From positions 203,660-267,659 of the forward strand of contig NZ_KQ033877.1 of the NCBI RefSeq assembly GCF_000967245.1: a stretch of 64,000 nt of DNA. Direction: 5' to 3'. The notes beneath the pieces are model-generated. The model ran no database searches, was not told the DNA's origin, and saw only the letters and a program-made list of their open reading frames with translations. This DNA comes from Bombilactobacillus mellis. GTDB taxonomy: Bacteria; Bacillota; Bacilli; Lactobacillales; Lactobacillaceae. This document shows, piece by piece, positions 63,638-64,000 of the stretch (positions within the stretch are counted from its first letter, which is position 1; each line of letters begins with the position of its first letter). Position numbers and translations under genes: made by a program.

Positions 63638-64000
63638 TTGTCAACCTCCTCGCCAGCAATAGCTGCTAAAACCGATCCCCGTAAAATAATTCCTAATAAA
63701 TGATGCTGGTCATCTAAGACAGCATAGGGAATAGGAGTATGGGAGATTTTATCCATTAAATCACTAATTAAAACATCCGGACCTGTAGTAGGGACATCCG
63801 TTTTCATAATTGATTTAAGATCTTTACTACCCTTGCGGATTAAATTAGCCACGTCGTCAGAATCAAGAAAGCCGACAAAACGATGCTCATCATCCACAAC
63901 ATAAATAGACGAAATATCATTAGCCCGCATGCGCCGTAAAGCCACCCGCGGACCAGTTTTGTTAATGTTGATAGTATCGGCGGTTGTCATCACGCTCTTC
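63634..64000 (-). CDS. opuAA: Glycine betaine/proline ABC transporter ATPase, C-terminal part (cut by window edge)
   Basis: The frame is open to base 64000, so only the last ~121 residues are visible. They form two CBS repeats ('RRMRANDISSIYVVDDEHRFVGFLDSDDVANLI' and 'MDKISHTPIPYAVLDDQHHLLGIILRGSVLAAI'), the regulatory tandem CBS domain of OpuAA-type ATPases that senses ionic strength or nucleotide signals. The ABC domain lies outside the window. It is coupled to the permease by a 4-base overlap. Confidence 0.88.
   Translation of the reverse strand, partial: KSVMTTADTININKTGPRVALRRMRANDISSIYVVDDEHRFVGFLDSDDVANLIRKGSKDLKSIMKTDVPTTGPDVLISDLMDKISHTPIPYAVLDDQHHLLGIILRGSVLAAIAGEEVDK

Overview
The window looks like a chromosomal segment of a low-GC Firmicute of the family Lactobacillaceae. 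The grounds are strong GGAGG ribosome binding sites, frequent TTG/GTG starts, short intergenic gaps, pyruvate oxidase, a lactobacillus-type isoleucine 2-epimerase-like racemase, two bile-salt-hydrolase-family enzymes, an IMP dehydrogenase without CBS domains, an opuA betaine transporter and an NlpC/P60 cell-wall hydrolase. The genus cannot be fixed from the sequence alone.

Layout. 1-404: 3' end of an MFS transporter. 540-9204: a catabolic operon behind a promoter with two LacI-type operators. It holds a TIM-barrel isomerase-like protein, an orphan GatC-type EIIC permease, an amidohydrolase, a 2-hydroxyacid dehydrogenase, a beta-propeller protein, an L-xylulose-type FGGY kinase and the 3- and 4-epimerases that lead L-xylulose 5-phosphate to D-xylulose 5-phosphate. 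9316-16511: DUF308 protein, menE-menB, a DHNA-CoA thioesterase-like gene head to head with menB, pyruvate oxidase, and an HTH regulator divergent from an MFS exporter with a long perfect palindrome between them. 16591-24261: small unknown protein, MFS, C-S lyase, aldose epimerase, Zur-like regulator and znuABC, carboxymuconolactone decarboxylase-like protein, then a transketolase remnant. 24629-27130: an aromatic aminotransferase plus D-2-hydroxyacid dehydrogenase operon (minus strand) behind what reads as a ribosome-mediated attenuator. Its 19-residue leader peptide carries a Tyr/Phe run, and a chain of alternating pairings ends in a terminator. 27353-33909: amino-acid permease, S66 carboxypeptidase, MacB-type ABC pair, racemase, CsbD. 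34186-40928: IMPDH, two purine-deaminase-like enzymes around an AzgA-type permease, lipoate ligase. 41064-45825: linear amide hydrolase, an acyltransferase/GT8/GT8/acyltransferase operon, and tRNA-Ala(CGC). 45972-55485: ClbS-like protein, then a beta-glucoside/rhamnoside operon with a LicT/BglG antiterminator and RAT site. 55719-61778: second amide hydrolase, NlpC/P60 protein, FMN riboswitch with ribU and its own ECF module, and a 39-residue protein. 61865-64000: opuA operon, running off the right edge.

Most genes fit sugar, purine, amino-acid and cofactor uptake by a fermentative host- or plant-associated bacterium. The most unusual item is the aromatic leader-peptide attenuator at 26836-27130. 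No CRISPR array, transposase, prophage or replication origin was seen.
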